The notes: generated from the sequence alone by a model not told the origin. A DNA stretch of 27,382 bases from Conidiobolus incongruus B7586 (GCA_000697335.1 JNEM01010357.1:1-27382); one strand, 5' to 3'. Shown: positions 1 to 12,554, counted from the stretch's first letter. Translations and numbers: made by a program.

Positions 1-3000
1 AAATAATAATAAGTTTTAATTAAAATAATTATTTTAAATTATTAATTTTAAAAATTATTGTTAAAACAATTATCACAAATAATTCTTTATCTTTGTTATT
101 TTAATTAAGTTATAAATATTATAAAACTAAATTGATTTAATAATTTTTTTAATAATAATTGAAAATGAGTATATTATAATTATTTCAAGATTTCAGGCAT
201 TTAATTCTGAATATTGATTGCTTTTGAAAAAGATTATATTTTTAGATTTATCACTTAATTTACCCCAACTATTGTATGATTAAATCATATTAATAATTTA
301 ATCTAGAAAAATTTTGATATTGACAAATTTTAATTTTTATGTTAAATTTTATTCACTTATCTTTTTTAAATCTTAACTGACATTTGTAGTACAAAATTTG
401 ATAAGAAAAAAAATATAGTTTCATGTTATCAAAATAGGTTAAGAATAAAATATTAACCTTTAATAATAAAATTATTGTACTAAAAATACTTTTATTCATT
501 TTAATGATTTAATTATATTATATATAAAAAATATTCATTTAGAATAATTAAAATCAATAAATAACTTTTTCAAGTTCATAAAACCTTGAATTTAAATGTA
601 AATTAAGATATTAGCCATCATTGTTATTATATCAAATATATCAATTTTGAAGGAAAAGTGTAATATCAGCTAATAAATATATTAGTAATAAACTTTTGGG
701 ATAATATATAAAATGATTTTTATTTTTTTATATCAAATTTTCAATAGGAATAGATTCCAAAATAATACTCTATAATAATTCGAATTTTTCAGTTTAGTAT
801 ATTGGATATTTAGTATGACATAATAGAAAAATGATAAAATAGAATATTTTTTGTCTATAATTGTATATTTTTTAATTAAAGGTATTAATAGATTAATATT
901 ATGATTCTTACCTTGTATTCTGAGTTTTTAATCTAATCGTTTTACAAACATTCATAAATTTGATTTTTTAATGAAATATGTTAGTCCACTAAAATAAGAC
1001 AATATTGCAATACCTGATAAAACATTATATTTAATGATATTTGTAAGGTTTAATATGAGTTGTAATACATTTTAAAATATTACGTTATAGTAATAAATAC
1101 TTGGTTATCAAAATTCAAAATTCATTTAAAACATTTCAACTGAATATGTAATCAAAATTTTAAAATGGATGTTGATATAAAGGATTTACATGATATATTT
1201 CCCTTTTTTGATATTTTTTATCATTTTTGTGATTATTTAATTTACAATATAAATATATATATATAATTACAATATTATTAATACCATTATCATAAATGGA
1301 ATTTATAAGTAAATAAAATAAAATATTTGACTTTTTGGAAAATTTTAAGTAATATATCATTTCAATAATAAAATTACAAAAACCTTATAATAATATTTCC
1401 AGTTTGTGTTAATAGCTATTAATTTATAAGGCTGGTACCATACTTAATCTTAATGAGCATATATTGTGATACTCAGCACAATCGAATATTTCTAATTACT
1501 CAATCTTTATCAAAACACTAAAATATTTCTATTGTGGTGCTCATGCTTCACTGCTCTTACATGTGATTCAGGTGATAAATTATAAACTTTATATTTTGGT
1601 AAAACTGAAATTAATAAACAATTTTCTAAAGTGTAATATTCTTTAATATTATAATTATTGAATAAAATTTAGTATATTATATTTTTACTATTATTTTACC
1701 AATAAAGATAATATTTTGATTTAAGTGAATATTTTAAAAATTATAACATATTTACTGATAATAAAAAGTAATTATATTTATACAAATCAATCAAATTTTA
1801 TATATTGAATTATTCTATTCATTTATATTATATTATTTCAAATTTTGCTTTATATATTCTTCAATTAGAGTAACCAAGAATAAAATTAATTAAATATTTA
1901 CTTTAATTTTAATATTTAATATGTTAAATAACAAACTATATATAACATATATGTGCCTTTTTAAATTTAGCATATTAAATCTAACAAGCTCAAAAAGTAG
2001 AATCCTTCTTATCATAAACATTTGAAAAACTTTCAAATAAAGATCCAAATATCATCATTTGTTCGATGATATCACACTATTAAAAATAATATCTGTCAAG
2101 AACTGTTGAGTTTGAAGTTAATTATTTTTAGAATTTAAATTAGACAAAATATTCAAAATATTCTTTATTAATTTAAAATAAAGCAGTCTTCCTGATTAAT
2201 CTAATTATAAATAAAATTTCATTTCATATTAATATTCAATTAATTATAAATTTAAACTTAGTTAATCACTTTTTGAATATTTGATATATGATATTGAATT
2301 TATAATAATTCAAGTATAATTATAATATTTCTTAATTATTATTAAAAATTCTCTCAAATATTTAACACTAATATCACTAATTGTAAAACTACCATATATA
2401 ATCGATATTTTAAAATACCTTGTTATTAATTCATTTTTAATGAGAGATATAACCAGAATTGCTTTAATAAGCAATAATTATTGGTAATTGCAATTAAAAT
2501 TCTATACACTTAATAGGTTAATTTTTTTTTATTTTTACCTTTAATAATTTAATCAATTATATTATATTAAAATCTCTCTTATCAATTATTAAAATTTTTA
2601 ACATAAATTTTTTTTAAACTAATTTAATTATATTTAAACTAAATATATTAATTAATTTATATTTTAAAATTTAATAAAATTTATAAAAGTTACTCATAAA
2701 ATACTTATTAATTGCTGAACATATTTGAATATTTTCACCATTATATATATATATATATATTTCCACACTATTTTGTAACTCATTTCTATCAAATTATATT
2801 CAAATATTTTGTTTTTATTTATTTATTTATTTATTATATTTGATTTTAAAATTTTAATAATAAATAATATAATAAAATATTTTATCATTAAAATAATTTT
2901 TATTATTAAATTAATTAAATTAATATATGAATTAATTTAATATTAATTCATTATAAATCTTAAGCTATTAAAATTCAAATTATTTTAAAAAATTAAAATA

Positions 3001-3475
3001 ATATTTATTTTAATATTAATAAAATTGATTAACCTCCTGAATTAATTAATGTTAATCATATTTAAATATTTATCAAGTATTATCATTAAAAAATTTGATC
3101 ATGTGTACAATTAATACTTTCTCATAATTAATTTTTATTAGCTTGGTTGTAAATATGAATTTTATGAATTGTTCAAATAATGAATCAGAGTAAATTATGT
3201 AAAATTGAAGTAATCATGATAAAAACCTTTAGAAAAGAATTATTTTTACTGAAATCTGGTTAAACACCTACATCAAATATCAAAAATAAAAGTGTAATAC
3301 AAAAACACAAAATACAACACAAGCATAAATATTGTAATGATAATATATTGGCATTTGTTATATGTAATATATTTTAACAAAATAAAAAATAAATATGCAT
3401 TCATTCATAAATATATCTCCATAGTAATTTTTAACAGTTTAAAGTATAAAGCTTAGATATTTGGTGTAATGTGTT
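1..3475. other. AT-rich gene desert
   Basis: No coding region, RNA gene or recognisable element was found by eye. The sequence is dominated by A/T runs and short poly-TA stretches, and the few open frames are made of I, Y, N, K, F and L codons, as expected by chance in such DNA. A small patch at about 1430-1570 is richer in G and C but gives no readable product. A TA microsatellite lies at 2742-2761. Confidence 0.7.
2742..2761. repeat. (TA)n microsatellite
   Basis: About ten uninterrupted TA dinucleotides lie in the first desert. It is a simple repeat with no visible function. Confidence 0.9.
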
Positions 3476-3993
3476 AATTTCCATTTAGTTTTAGTTTATT
3501 GGATAACTTAGGTTGACGTAGTGGTGGTTTTAGGATATTGAACCAGATTCATATCTATCTATAGGTCAACCGAATCCGACCGAAGGCCTTTCAAAAGTTT
3601 TAGAAATTGGCAGGCAAGTCTATATGATAATGATATATACTCAGTATATACTTAAATTTGAATAGTAATTCATTATTAACAAGAGGTTGATTGATTAAAT
3701 AAGTCTATATAAAGGATGGTAGATATATATATACGAGTGGTGAGTCAATGGGTCTCTGCTAAGTTAAATCTAGTTAAAATAGTCCAGTTTACAGTCGAAT
3801 CCAGAGGTTGATGAGTGTAATGAAAGTAATTGAGTCATTTGATTTGATATGAAGTAACATGAACCTTAGTACAATATCGTTTGATCCACCAATGAAAATG
3901 TAGAATATAAGTAAAGAATTGGAAATTGAATATAGGAAGAGAATACAGCAGTAAAAGATAGGATCGAATCTAATATTCGAAACAAATAAACAA
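3476..3993 (-). other. probable 3' UTR of the SFP1-like gene
   Basis: Read on the minus strand, this stretch follows the stop codon of the zinc-finger gene and keeps the more balanced, pyrimidine-rich composition of that gene. The composition falls back to AT-rich spacer at about 3480. The first AATAAA on the minus strand after the stop lies at 3495-3500, right at that boundary, so it is a reasonable poly(A) signal. No ORF or structured RNA was recognised inside. Confidence 0.45.
3495..3500 (-). promoter_or_regulatory. candidate poly(A) signal AATAAA
   Basis: AATAAA on the minus strand (TTTATT on the plus strand), about 490 nt past the stop of the zinc-finger gene. It sits where base composition returns to spacer level. 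In AT-rich DNA this hexamer is common, so the position is the main support. Confidence 0.35.
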
Positions 3994-5697
3994 TTAAGCT
4001 ACAACATCTAGGGTTTCAGGCTTAGGAAGAAGTCTAGGAAGTTTAGCAGGTTGAGCCTTGCCGGCGTCATTGGAAGAAGTAGAAGTAGAATTATCCGTGC
4101 TTGCATTGGCAGATGGTTTACCAAAGTTACCAAGACTGGTAGAAGCGAATCTTAAACTGCTAGTACCTAAGTGGCTTAAGTGACGAGAAAAGAGGGGTCT
4201 TTTAGCCAAGTTAGCCATGATGGAATCCAAATGTTGGCTCTTGATAGTAGTAGTTCCAGAAGCGGATGCAGACAAAGAAGTATCTCTGTTGCAGTGACCA
4301 TCAATTCTACCTCCTAAAATTCCCTTGCGTTTCAAAGAATTATAAGTTTGAGGAAGATTGGGACCCATCATATCTTTGTCTTTCAGCTTAGACAAGTTGA
4401 TATCTTTGCCATTTCCATTTAATAAATGTGGGAAATGAATATGGCTCTTATGATAGGACAAACCGTTGGCGCTCTTGAAAACACGGGTACAACCAGGAAC
4501 GAGACAAGGATATCTTGGCTTGAATTTATCCTCATCATTCAAAGGAGCATTATCACAAGTACCTTCTTGGTAATGGTATCTAAGACCATTCTTGTTAAGA
4601 AAGTTTTTACCACATCCAACAATTTCGCATTGATAAGGACGAGAAGCATCTGTAGGGTTGGGATGCTTACGAATTTCAGGATGTGCGTGACGCTTATTGC
4701 GAGGTTTGAGGGCCTTACCACCAGCAGTATGGCTAGACGATTTAGAGTTGGATCCATTGCTGGATGAGATAGGCATTTTGGATTGTGAAAGAGGTTGTAA
4801 TGTGGAGGAGTTGCGAAGTGGCAAAATAGGTTGATGAGAGGGTTTAGGTCTGATGTTAATATGATAAGGAGCAGGGCGAGAGGTCTCTGAGGAAGAGTAA
4901 CTACTCAATGGAGGTGGAGTAGAGAGAGGTGAAGCAGAAGCAGTGGTAGAAACTGAACTGGAAATGGAAACTGTAGTGGAGGAACAATCACTATTAAGAC
5001 CTGATTCAGTTGACCCATTGTTATTCGAACGGGGTTGTTGGTTTTGAGCAGAAAAGAGCTCATTGACTTGATGATCCAAAACCTTCAAATTAATAACTCG
5101 CTTAGAGGAAGGTAAGCTGGGATCAAAAGACGATGTAGGTTCGCTTCCAGGAAGCCAATTAGTTTGAAGAAAACTGTAGGGGTCATTTTCAACCATGAAA
5201 GGAACGCCGGGCTGAGGATCGGATGAGATACATTCCAAATTCCCAAACTCAAAACGTGGATCAGGTGGAAATTGTCCAGTGACATTAGATCCACTAGGAT
5301 CAACAGCAAATAGACTGACATCAGTGAGGTCAAATGGCTGCTTAGTCATTGACAGCCAATTCGTTTGATCCATCATTAGATTGTTGTTATTGCTAGCATC
5401 TATGAACAAGTCTGGTGTGAAATCTGTTGGCGACGTTGAATCAGAAGGGAAAGTAGAGTTGGGAAGAGAGAAAAGGTCTAAAAATAAGTTGTTGGGGTCT
5501 AAGTTTTGGCAGAGAGAATTTGTGATTGTACTATCTACAGGCTCGTTAGAGAGTGAAGACCATGCAGCATTTTGAGATGAGGAGTTAAAAGAACCGAGTT
5601 GTTCGTCGGTTGAAGTGCTATCTGCAGAAGGAACCAAAGGAATATCTAAAGAAGTCATTTCATCTAAGTTGTTGAAATTAATAGGTAGGTAGTCCAT
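3994..5697 (-). CDS. SFP1-like zinc-finger transcription factor, 567 aa
   Basis: Single-exon gene starting at an ATG and ending in TAA. Residues 1-190 are rich in Ser, Asp, Pro and Asn, like an acidic activation region. Residues 223-325 are Ser/Thr/Pro-rich linker. A basic stretch at about 328-345 could be a nuclear localisation signal. Two zinc fingers follow. The first is C357-x4-C362-x12-H375-x5-C381, where the last ligand is Cys, not His. The second is C398-x4-C403-x12-H416-x4-H421. Both carry the NGLxYH signature of the SFP1 family, which in yeasts controls ribosome biogenesis and growth. The C-terminal 150 residues are low complexity and basic. The family call rests on the finger signature and the paired-finger spacing; target genes cannot be read from sequence. 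The gene stands alone, with its own leader and trailer. Confidence 0.85.
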   Translation of the reverse strand: MDYLPINFNNLDEMTSLDIPLVPSADSTSTDEQLGSFNSSSQNAAWSSLSNEPVDSTITNSLCQNLDPNNLFLDLFSLPNSTFPSDSTSPTDFTPDLFIDASNNNNLMMDQTNWLSMTKQPFDLTDVSLFAVDPSGSNVTGQFPPDPRFEFGNLECISSDPQPGVPFMVENDPYSFLQTNWLPGSEPTSSFDPSLPSSKRVINLKVLDHQVNELFSAQNQQPRSNNNGSTESGLNSDCSSTTVSISSSVSTTASASPLSTPPPLSSYSSSETSRPAPYHINIRPKPSHQPILPLRNSSTLQPLSQSKMPISSSNGSNSKSSSHTAGGKALKPRNKRHAHPEIRKHPNPTDASRPYQCEIVGCGKNFLNKNGLRYHYQEGTCDNAPLNDEDKFKPRYPCLVPGCTRVFKSANGLSYHKSHIHFPHLLNGNGKDINLSKLKDKDMMGPNLPQTYNSLKRKGILGGRIDGHCNRDTSLSASASGTTTIKSQHLDSIMANLAKRPLFSRHLSHLGTSSLRFASTSLGNFGKPSANASTDNSTSTSSNDAGKAQPAKLPRLLPKPETLDVVA

Positions 5698-6224
5698 ATT
5701 GTAGTATTTTAATAGATAATAATATAATATATAACAAGAAGATATGAATAAGAAGAATGTATAAAATAAATATGATACAAGAGAATAAATCTAAATATAA
5801 AGCAAAAGAACTAAGTCTATAAGATATCACTAGAAGTTAGCTAGTGAAGAACCAAAAATCAATATGTGGTACTACGCAATAGAGTGTAGTCGATAATAAA
5901 TAGAGACTAATGGTGGGTTTAAAAAGAGTATCGAAGTGGAGGTGTAATAGGTTGTGTAGTAATGAAGGCTTTGATTACACAAATTAATTAAAATGAAAAA
6001 GACTTTTATAGTCAATTAATTAATCAGAGAACAGCAGCAATCGAATCCAATAGACGTCAGATAATTAAAGCAGCAATATAATCTATGTGCTTTGAAACGA
6101 GCGGTGGAACCAGTGAGTTAAAGGTTGCTTGGGTATTAACAGCTGCTAGTCAGCGTCAAAAAGATCGATTGAGTTCCAATAATGGGTCTAGAGGGAGAGA
6201 AACTAAGACAAGGGAGAAATATGG
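5698..6224 (-). other. probable long 5' leader of the SFP1-like gene
   Basis: On the minus strand this roughly 500-nt stretch is pyrimidine-rich and clearly less AT-biased than the spacers. It runs from a TATA-like box to the ATG. No convincing intron or conserved upstream ORF was found. A long leader fits a regulator controlled at translation, but that is inference. Confidence 0.4.
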
Positions 6225-6232
6225 TATTTATA
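6225..6232 (-). promoter_or_regulatory. TATA-like box (TATAAATA) of the SFP1-like gene
   Basis: TATAAATA on the minus strand inside GTATAAATACC, at the upstream edge of the balanced-composition island that holds the zinc-finger gene. Transcription would start near 6195 and give a leader of about 500 nt. The motif is common in AT-rich DNA, so the support comes from its place at the composition boundary. Confidence 0.35.
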
Positions 6233-6257
6233 CTTTTTGAATTCAACTGCTTAAATT

Positions 6258-6680
6258 TCATTGGTTTTTCAATGTTAAGGGGGAATTGTCATTTAAAATG
6301 AGAAAATAAGTATTAAATTCTACTGGAATGGACTTTAAATTCACAAATACTCTTTCATTGATAATCAATCAGAATGATTTCATCTCTATATCAATCTCAG
6401 CTATGATTGGTTTAAACTCTGAAGAATACTCTGAAAGCATCTTATTAAGATGCGGTATTTACAGAGGTCCACTTGGTGCCAAACACTTCAAGTCAATTTT
6501 CACTGATTGATGTATCTTGATATGATTCCGTTTGCTTTGTATTCTGAATCAATATTTGGCAAATCTAAGAATAGAATAATTGGATGTTGAGGGATAAATG
6601 TCCGCATTGCAACAGATTCTAAATTTTTGACAATTATCTTTTGATGCTTAAATCATTAAATTCTAATTTTATCCCAATTT
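6258..6680 (-). pseudogene. decayed coding island, possible retroelement protease fossil
   Basis: The minus strand here reads like protein in more than one frame, with codon use unlike the AT-rich spacer on its left. The spacing of a Ser-Gly pair followed by hydrophobic blocks and a late Val-x-Phe/Leu-rich strand recalls the retropepsin fold of Ty3/gypsy-like retroelements, but the match is loose. It is broken, with only a few interruptions visible. No LTRs or other retroelement parts were found beside it. It could instead be a relic of a host gene. A 60-codon ATG-led frame on the plus strand (6328-6510) covers the same DNA and is probably its shadow. Confidence 0.25.
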
Positions 6681-6689
6681 GGAAATTTT

Positions 6690-9600
6690 TTTTTCATCAT
6701 TTCCACACACGCTCAAACCACACATCCAAATTTCAATTGAGTACTCTTTAAAAATTGTTTAGAGTGTTATATTAGAAAATGAATAATAAACCAAAGCAAG
6801 TATTCAGTAAATATCGTCATTGAAGCCTAGATTAATATTTAATTTTTAGCTTATTTCATACTGAATATTAAGAGAATATCAATCAATCTATCCTGGGGAT
6901 TTTAATTAAAATTTTCTCATTTATTTTTATTAAAGGTGAAAAATCAATTAAATGGAAAATTATAATAAAATTCAGTTTAATAGTTCGTTATAATTGAATT
7001 TAATAATAATAAAATGACGAATTTAATCGTTATTTTAAATAGTTAATATTTATATTTTATTTAAAGACGTCTAATTTTAATATTTTATTTAAATCTAATA
7101 TAGGGAGATTATTCTAATTACATTTGTGTTACAATTTAATAATATTATCTCAAATCAAAACAATAAACTTTATCAAATATCAAAAATTAATTTAAATCAA
7201 TTAACTAATTAATGATAAAATTGAATACTACATATTGCATCAATTTATATATTCTTAAGAAAACTGCAAGATATATTCGAATATACTTTAATGATTTGTT
7301 TGATAATATTTCGATAATGATTTTTAATTATTTTCGATTTAATATTAGCATTATATTATTCAATTGAATTTATTTAATGATATCAAAGTCTAAGTTTATT
7401 TTGGTTTCAATTCCAAGTTTCTTATATGGTTTGTTGTTTATTCACCTTAATCTTATATTAAAATATTTTTTTAATCATTTAAGAGAATTTTATTTTTATT
7501 TAAAAATGAAATAATGATAAAGTGACAAATTTAGAACATAATAAGCTTTAATAAGATATAAAAAAGTATTTAAAATTGAGATGATTATAGTTTAAACTAT
7601 ATTAATTATAAATGTGCTTCAATTCATTTAATACTAATGGTATTGTTTTTTCACAATTTATTATATAAAAGTTTTATTGATTGAATGATACAAAAAAGGA
7701 CACTTAAAACAAATTTTAGTTTTATTCAAAAATCAATATATAAAACTTGACCATAATAAGTTAAATCTTCATTTAATATTGTAAATATAAGATTATTGAA
7801 ATCTGAATATTTAACCAATATCGATTGTTTATTTTAACAATTTTGAAAGGCTACCTCAAAAGGATTTTAGTGATATTAGATTATCAAACTAACGCCTATA
7901 CCTTTTAACCATATTTGACTAAAGAGATTTAGTGACATTGATCTTTTGCCGCTTTTCAAAGTTACAATGATTCAAAATCTCTATATTCAAGGTTAATAAT
8001 CTAAAAATGTTTTTATAACTCTAAATAATAATGATATATTTCAAATCAAAATCATTAATAAAATAAATAGCCAATTATAATACTTTTTGAAATTTGTTCT
8101 TTGATTAATTTTAGAATTTGTTTCTTTTATCCACTTTCAAAAAGCCCAATTGTTTGCGATCCACTAATTCTTCCCTAGATTGACTTAAAGCTTAAATCTA
8201 ATCATAATGTAAGTTGAAGCCAGTTTACTCCTACATACTATATCGTGATATTCAAGTAAAGAAATTTTCGAACAATGCTTATATTAATAATAAATTTTAC
8301 ATAATATTGTTAAATATATTTTGATTTAAAATTTTAAAATATAAAAAATTTTATCCAAATTGATTAGATCTAAACGGAGAGGGAGAAGATCAAATATTAA
8401 AAGGGATATAGAGGCCCAATTGGATACTTTTAAATTAAAATATTAATTAAAAAAGAATTTTTTATATATATTATTAACTGGTTATTAATTTATTCCTATA
8501 TTCAGAAAATCGTATTTTACCTTGTTATTTGAACATCTATTTTTTAATTTATCTTTTGGTATAAATATTGAATATTTAGAAATAATTATTTTATTAAGGA
8601 AGTCACTACTGATAATGATATAATCATTTATATATAAGATATAATATTTCATGTATAATATATGTTGAAATTGATTTTACTGATAATCAATTTTATTGAA
8701 ATTATCAAAATATCGAAAGATTTTGAAGATAATTTTTGAATAGAATATAAAATGTTTAACAAATATATATTCACATGTAAGTATTTGTTTAACTTGATAT
8801 TAAAATAATTATTCTTTAATTTTATGGTCATTTGATATGATAGGAAAATTGAGTGATTTTTCGGACTGTGAAAGTCAATATATTGACTGTAATAAATTGA
8901 TACAATGATTGTGAAATAGTGAGTAACCAATTATACTCAAATTCAGCAATATTCCATCAGGAACAGAATTTTTAGGATGAAAACTATTTTTAAAGGTTTC
9001 TTGCAATAAGTTCCAAAGATCATATTAAGAAATCAATGTATGATTAATCAAATTTTTGGCAAATTCATATATCTTTAATCTTAAATTTAAACATCATTAA
9101 CTCTATAATTGCAATATATATTTATACAGTTTAATTTCAATATTCAGTTAGGTAATAATTTTACTTCACATTTCCCTGAAATTTGTGGCTAAGCTTCCAA
9201 GTTTTAATTTAAAAATATAACACAATTAATTCGATATATTTTGAGAATTTATATAACGCACTTAGTTATATTCTGTTTAAATTGCTTAATTTGAATAGTC
9301 TGATTTCTCTATATTTGACACTCTGTTACTTTATCAAACATATTTGGCGAAAAACAATCAATAGTTATAGATTTGCACCATTTTAATTTTATAAAAGGAT
9401 AATATTAGAACTAACTGCTCTATATAGTAAAATAAATATAATATTAATAAGTTTTATTCATTATATATCATTGATTAATATTTGTTTAAATGTATAAATA
9501 AGATTCTGAATTAAATTAAAAATATTGCTGGATTAGTGAATTTACAAAGATAATTTTCATAATACTTACCAAAAAAAATTTTTTGATATTATTAAAATAA

Positions 9601-12180
9601 TCATAATATATATTAAATTTTTAACTTTGAAAAACGCTAATATATTATATGTTTTGTTACAAATATATTACTTAATCGATTCCTGCAAATTTAATTCAAT
9701 TTATGATAAATTTGTAACACAGCTATACAATCAATATATTTCAAGAATAATTATGTTATATTTTAGGTATAAAAGCAATAATATGGTGTATGCAGTACAT
9801 CAATTTAGTTAAATATCACTTTGAAAACGGTGTTTCTATATAAGTTTAAAATTAATGAAATGTAGATTGATTTGGATCAAAGTTTCTTCAAATTAAAACT
9901 ACTTAAAATGGGTGTTAATTTCATATTATCAATTGAAAATGACTGAATTCACCATGTTTTTGTTATGTCAATATAATAATTAAATTAATAAGATAGATAT
10001 AAAGTATTAGATAGTAATAATTTATCTTCTAATATTCAATGGTAAAATATAAGATGAATTTATACAATGAGATGTATATTTAATTTTTTGTGATTTTTAC
10101 TAACAAAACATTAAAATTTATAAATTTACAATAGTAATTATCTGTACAAAATATTATTCTCATATTCAAGTTTTGGTTATCATAATATGACTATTTTTTC
10201 TTTGCAAAAATAGCTGTAAATTGATTACTGAGGTGAAAATTGAGAAAAATTTATATTGATTTTAATGGCTTTATTAATATTTTTATTGCATTATGGAAAT
10301 TTTGTGACATTTTAATATAATTTCAAGTTAATCAGTGATCAGTATTCAATTTTATCACTTGGAAAATGATATTGATATTAAACAACGGATGGCAACTATA
10401 TTCATTGGGTAATCTCTATCATTTCGATATGATATGATCAATCATGAATTTGCTATGAAAACGTTTTCGGATTAGTTCAAATATTTAATTTTTAATTAAA
10501 TGGATATTGTAATGCCTTGAAATTTGTTTTTCAAGGGTTCAATTAATTTAATATGAGATGATTTAATGAAAAAGGGATTTTTCAGCTTAAAAATAATTAT
10601 TTTGCACATTTAAGTTTTTGATATTTTAATTAACTAAAAAATATATCAATAATTCTTTTTTTAACTATTATCACAAAAAGAATATTTAAATTTAATATCA
10701 ACATCATTCACTATTTGAGCGTTCATCACAATAATATAATATGATATAATAAAATGTAGTATAATATAATAATTGATTATGCTTAATTTATATTTCAAAT
10801 TAATTTTCACTTTACATAAATCGGCACCTTCCAATTCAAACATAGAGTTAATTTATTTTTTTTGAATGATGTAATTTTAAAGCTTCAATTGAATTTGCCA
10901 AAAGCTGTGATTCAAAATCATAGTTCATGCAGATTATTTCCAATTTTTGAAGCTGATCCAATATGTTAATATACTTCGTCATTAAACTATATCAATTTAT
11001 TTCATGTACATTATAGAATAATTATATTCCATATGACTTATTATCAAAATACAAAATCATTAATTTGATATATATAATTAAACACTTGAATGTGTTAATC
11101 ATTAATTATCAGTGTTGGCATCAATAATAAAATTCAATGTCTTAATATCAAAATAGTGATATAAAATGTAGACAAGTAATTTCGATTTAAATTAATCCTT
11201 ATTCTTGAATTTCCTAATAAAGTATAATTTATTAATTTTCAATATTGAATTTCAAAATATTATGTGTACAATGTATAAATATTCATTAATTATATTTAAT
11301 TTATAAATATTGTCTATAATTCAAATATTTCTTAAGGATCAAGTTATTAAATTATTATTTAAATTTTAATTAAATAAATACTATATATTCATATCAAAGA
11401 ATAAGACAATATATTATGATATATCTATATGTTGATTAATTTTCAATAATTTTTTGTATTTGAATTTTTTTTGGTATGCAAAGTTTAACATTTTGTTCAA
11501 TTAATCAAATCCGCAAACTGACTTAATTTATTCTAAGGAATTTTACTAAATTGAATAAAACTGATGGTTTATTACCATTAATTCATTCTTTTTATATAAA
11601 GCTTTAATTTTCAACTTTATTTGATGACAAAGTCTCCGTTAGGACTATATTAGTAGTAATGCCACGATTAATGAAGCATTATACTTAATTTTTTATTTGA
11701 GTTATATTTGCTTAGTATATTGTTTGAATTTGGAAAGGTAATTGAATGAATTTCTTCAATTATTGTGGATTTTTTAATCAACAAAGGGGATATAGGTATA
11801 TAACTTGTAATACCGAATCAATTGCCAATTAATCACCTATTGTCTATAGAGATTATTAAAATCTATAGATAAATATTTCAATTAAAATTCAATATTTATT
11901 TTGAAATTGTTTTTATTATAATTTTTAGTTGATTTTCAAATTTTAGAATAAAAATCTTTACTATAATAAAAACTAAGCAATTCCAAATTAAATAGATAGA
12001 AATTTTTAATCACATTAATTAATATATATTTTTTTAAATTATATATAAAAAGAGATCAATAATAAATTTAGTGGTTATAACTGTACAATTTGATTAATTC
12101 ATTATTTTTGCTTAAAGAACACCAAATTGAGACAACTATTAAAATAGTTTATGTTGATGGAATTAAAGAATAGCCTATTT
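6690..12180. other. AT-rich gene desert
   Basis: About 5.5 kb without a supported gene. The longest open frame (minus strand, 8649-8930) starts at TTG, has no ATG near its start and is made of I, K, N, Y, S and L, so it looks like chance. Tiny less-AT-rich scraps appear at about 8355-8446 (an Arg-rich reading), 10380-10560 and 11620-11690. They may be remains of old coding DNA, but none is long enough to name. Small hairpins such as 10515-10536 are noted elsewhere as rejected. Confidence 0.65.
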
Positions 12181-12181
12181 T

Positions 12182-12466
12182 CTAACAATAACAGTCATAG
12201 CAATCAAGTAATGGCCATTTGATAAAATAATAGAAAGCTGACTGCTTTCCCAATTTTACCGGTATTAACATATTTCCGTTTCTAAGTTTCACAAGTGGAA
12301 TTTTAGAAGTCAACACTTTGCGAGTCATCCACTTGCTTTGGATAAGGCGTGAGTTTAGGCTACATCTTAACAAAATTCTGCGGCTAAAAGCTCTTTTAGA
12401 TATGTGTTTTAAGTTAGATAGAGAACGCCTGACAATAACTATAAAGAACTGATTAGAATTGAACAT
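12182..12466 (-). CDS. small basic protein, possible mitochondrial ribosomal protein uS19m
   Basis: An ATG-led 94-codon ORF whose DNA is markedly less AT-rich than its flanks. The protein is basic. By eye it follows the uS19 plan: an Arg-Ser-Leu near the start (14-16), Ile-Gln-Ser (42-44), Val-Leu (51-52), then a hairpin with Asn-Gly (63-64) and Ile-Pro-Val (68-70). In E. coli S19 the matching Arg-to-Asn distance is 50 residues, here 49, and Asn-Gly to Pro-Val spacing is the same. After Pro-Val the usual GHKLGEF stretch is poorly matched (Gly73 to Phe78 may correspond), so the C-terminus is either diverged, cut short, or completed through an unrecognised intron. If the call is right, it binds the head of the mitochondrial small subunit. 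The alternative is an unknown small protein or a chance ORF. Confidence 0.35.
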   Translation of the reverse strand: MFNSNQFFIVIVRRSLSNLKHISKRAFSRRILLRCSLNSRLIQSKWMTRKVLTSKIPLVKLRNGNMLIPVKLGKQSAFYYFIKWPLLDCYDCYC

Positions 12467-12554
12467 TTCAATTATTATAAATCTGCCCCAATTTTTATTT
12501 TCTCATAATTTTTTTGTATTACCATTAAATTGATATATTATTTTTAAAACAGAG

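Noticed and set aside
1160-1360. 66-codon minus-strand frame
   Set aside because: Composed almost only of AT-rich codons in a desert; no motif, no composition shift.
1466-1546. Near-repeat ATTGTGATACTCA / ATTGTGGTGCTCA
   Set aside because: Two mismatches in 13 bases and no further structure.
4426-4767. 113-codon plus-strand frame and other frames inside 3994-5697
   Set aside because: Antisense or shifted shadows of the zinc-finger gene.
6328-6510. 60-codon ATG-led plus-strand frame
   Set aside because: Overlaps a longer protein-like minus-strand island and resembles no family; more likely its shadow.
8649-8930. 93-codon minus-strand frame
   Set aside because: Begins at TTG, no ATG near its start, residues are those expected from AT-rich chance translation.
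10515-10536. 8-bp hairpin CCTTGAAA-TTTGTT-TTTCAAGG
   Set aside because: Isolated in a desert with no neighbouring gene; short hairpins are expected in AT-rich DNA.
11843-11869. Two copies of the palindrome TCTATAGA
   Set aside because: Too short and AT-rich to support a site.
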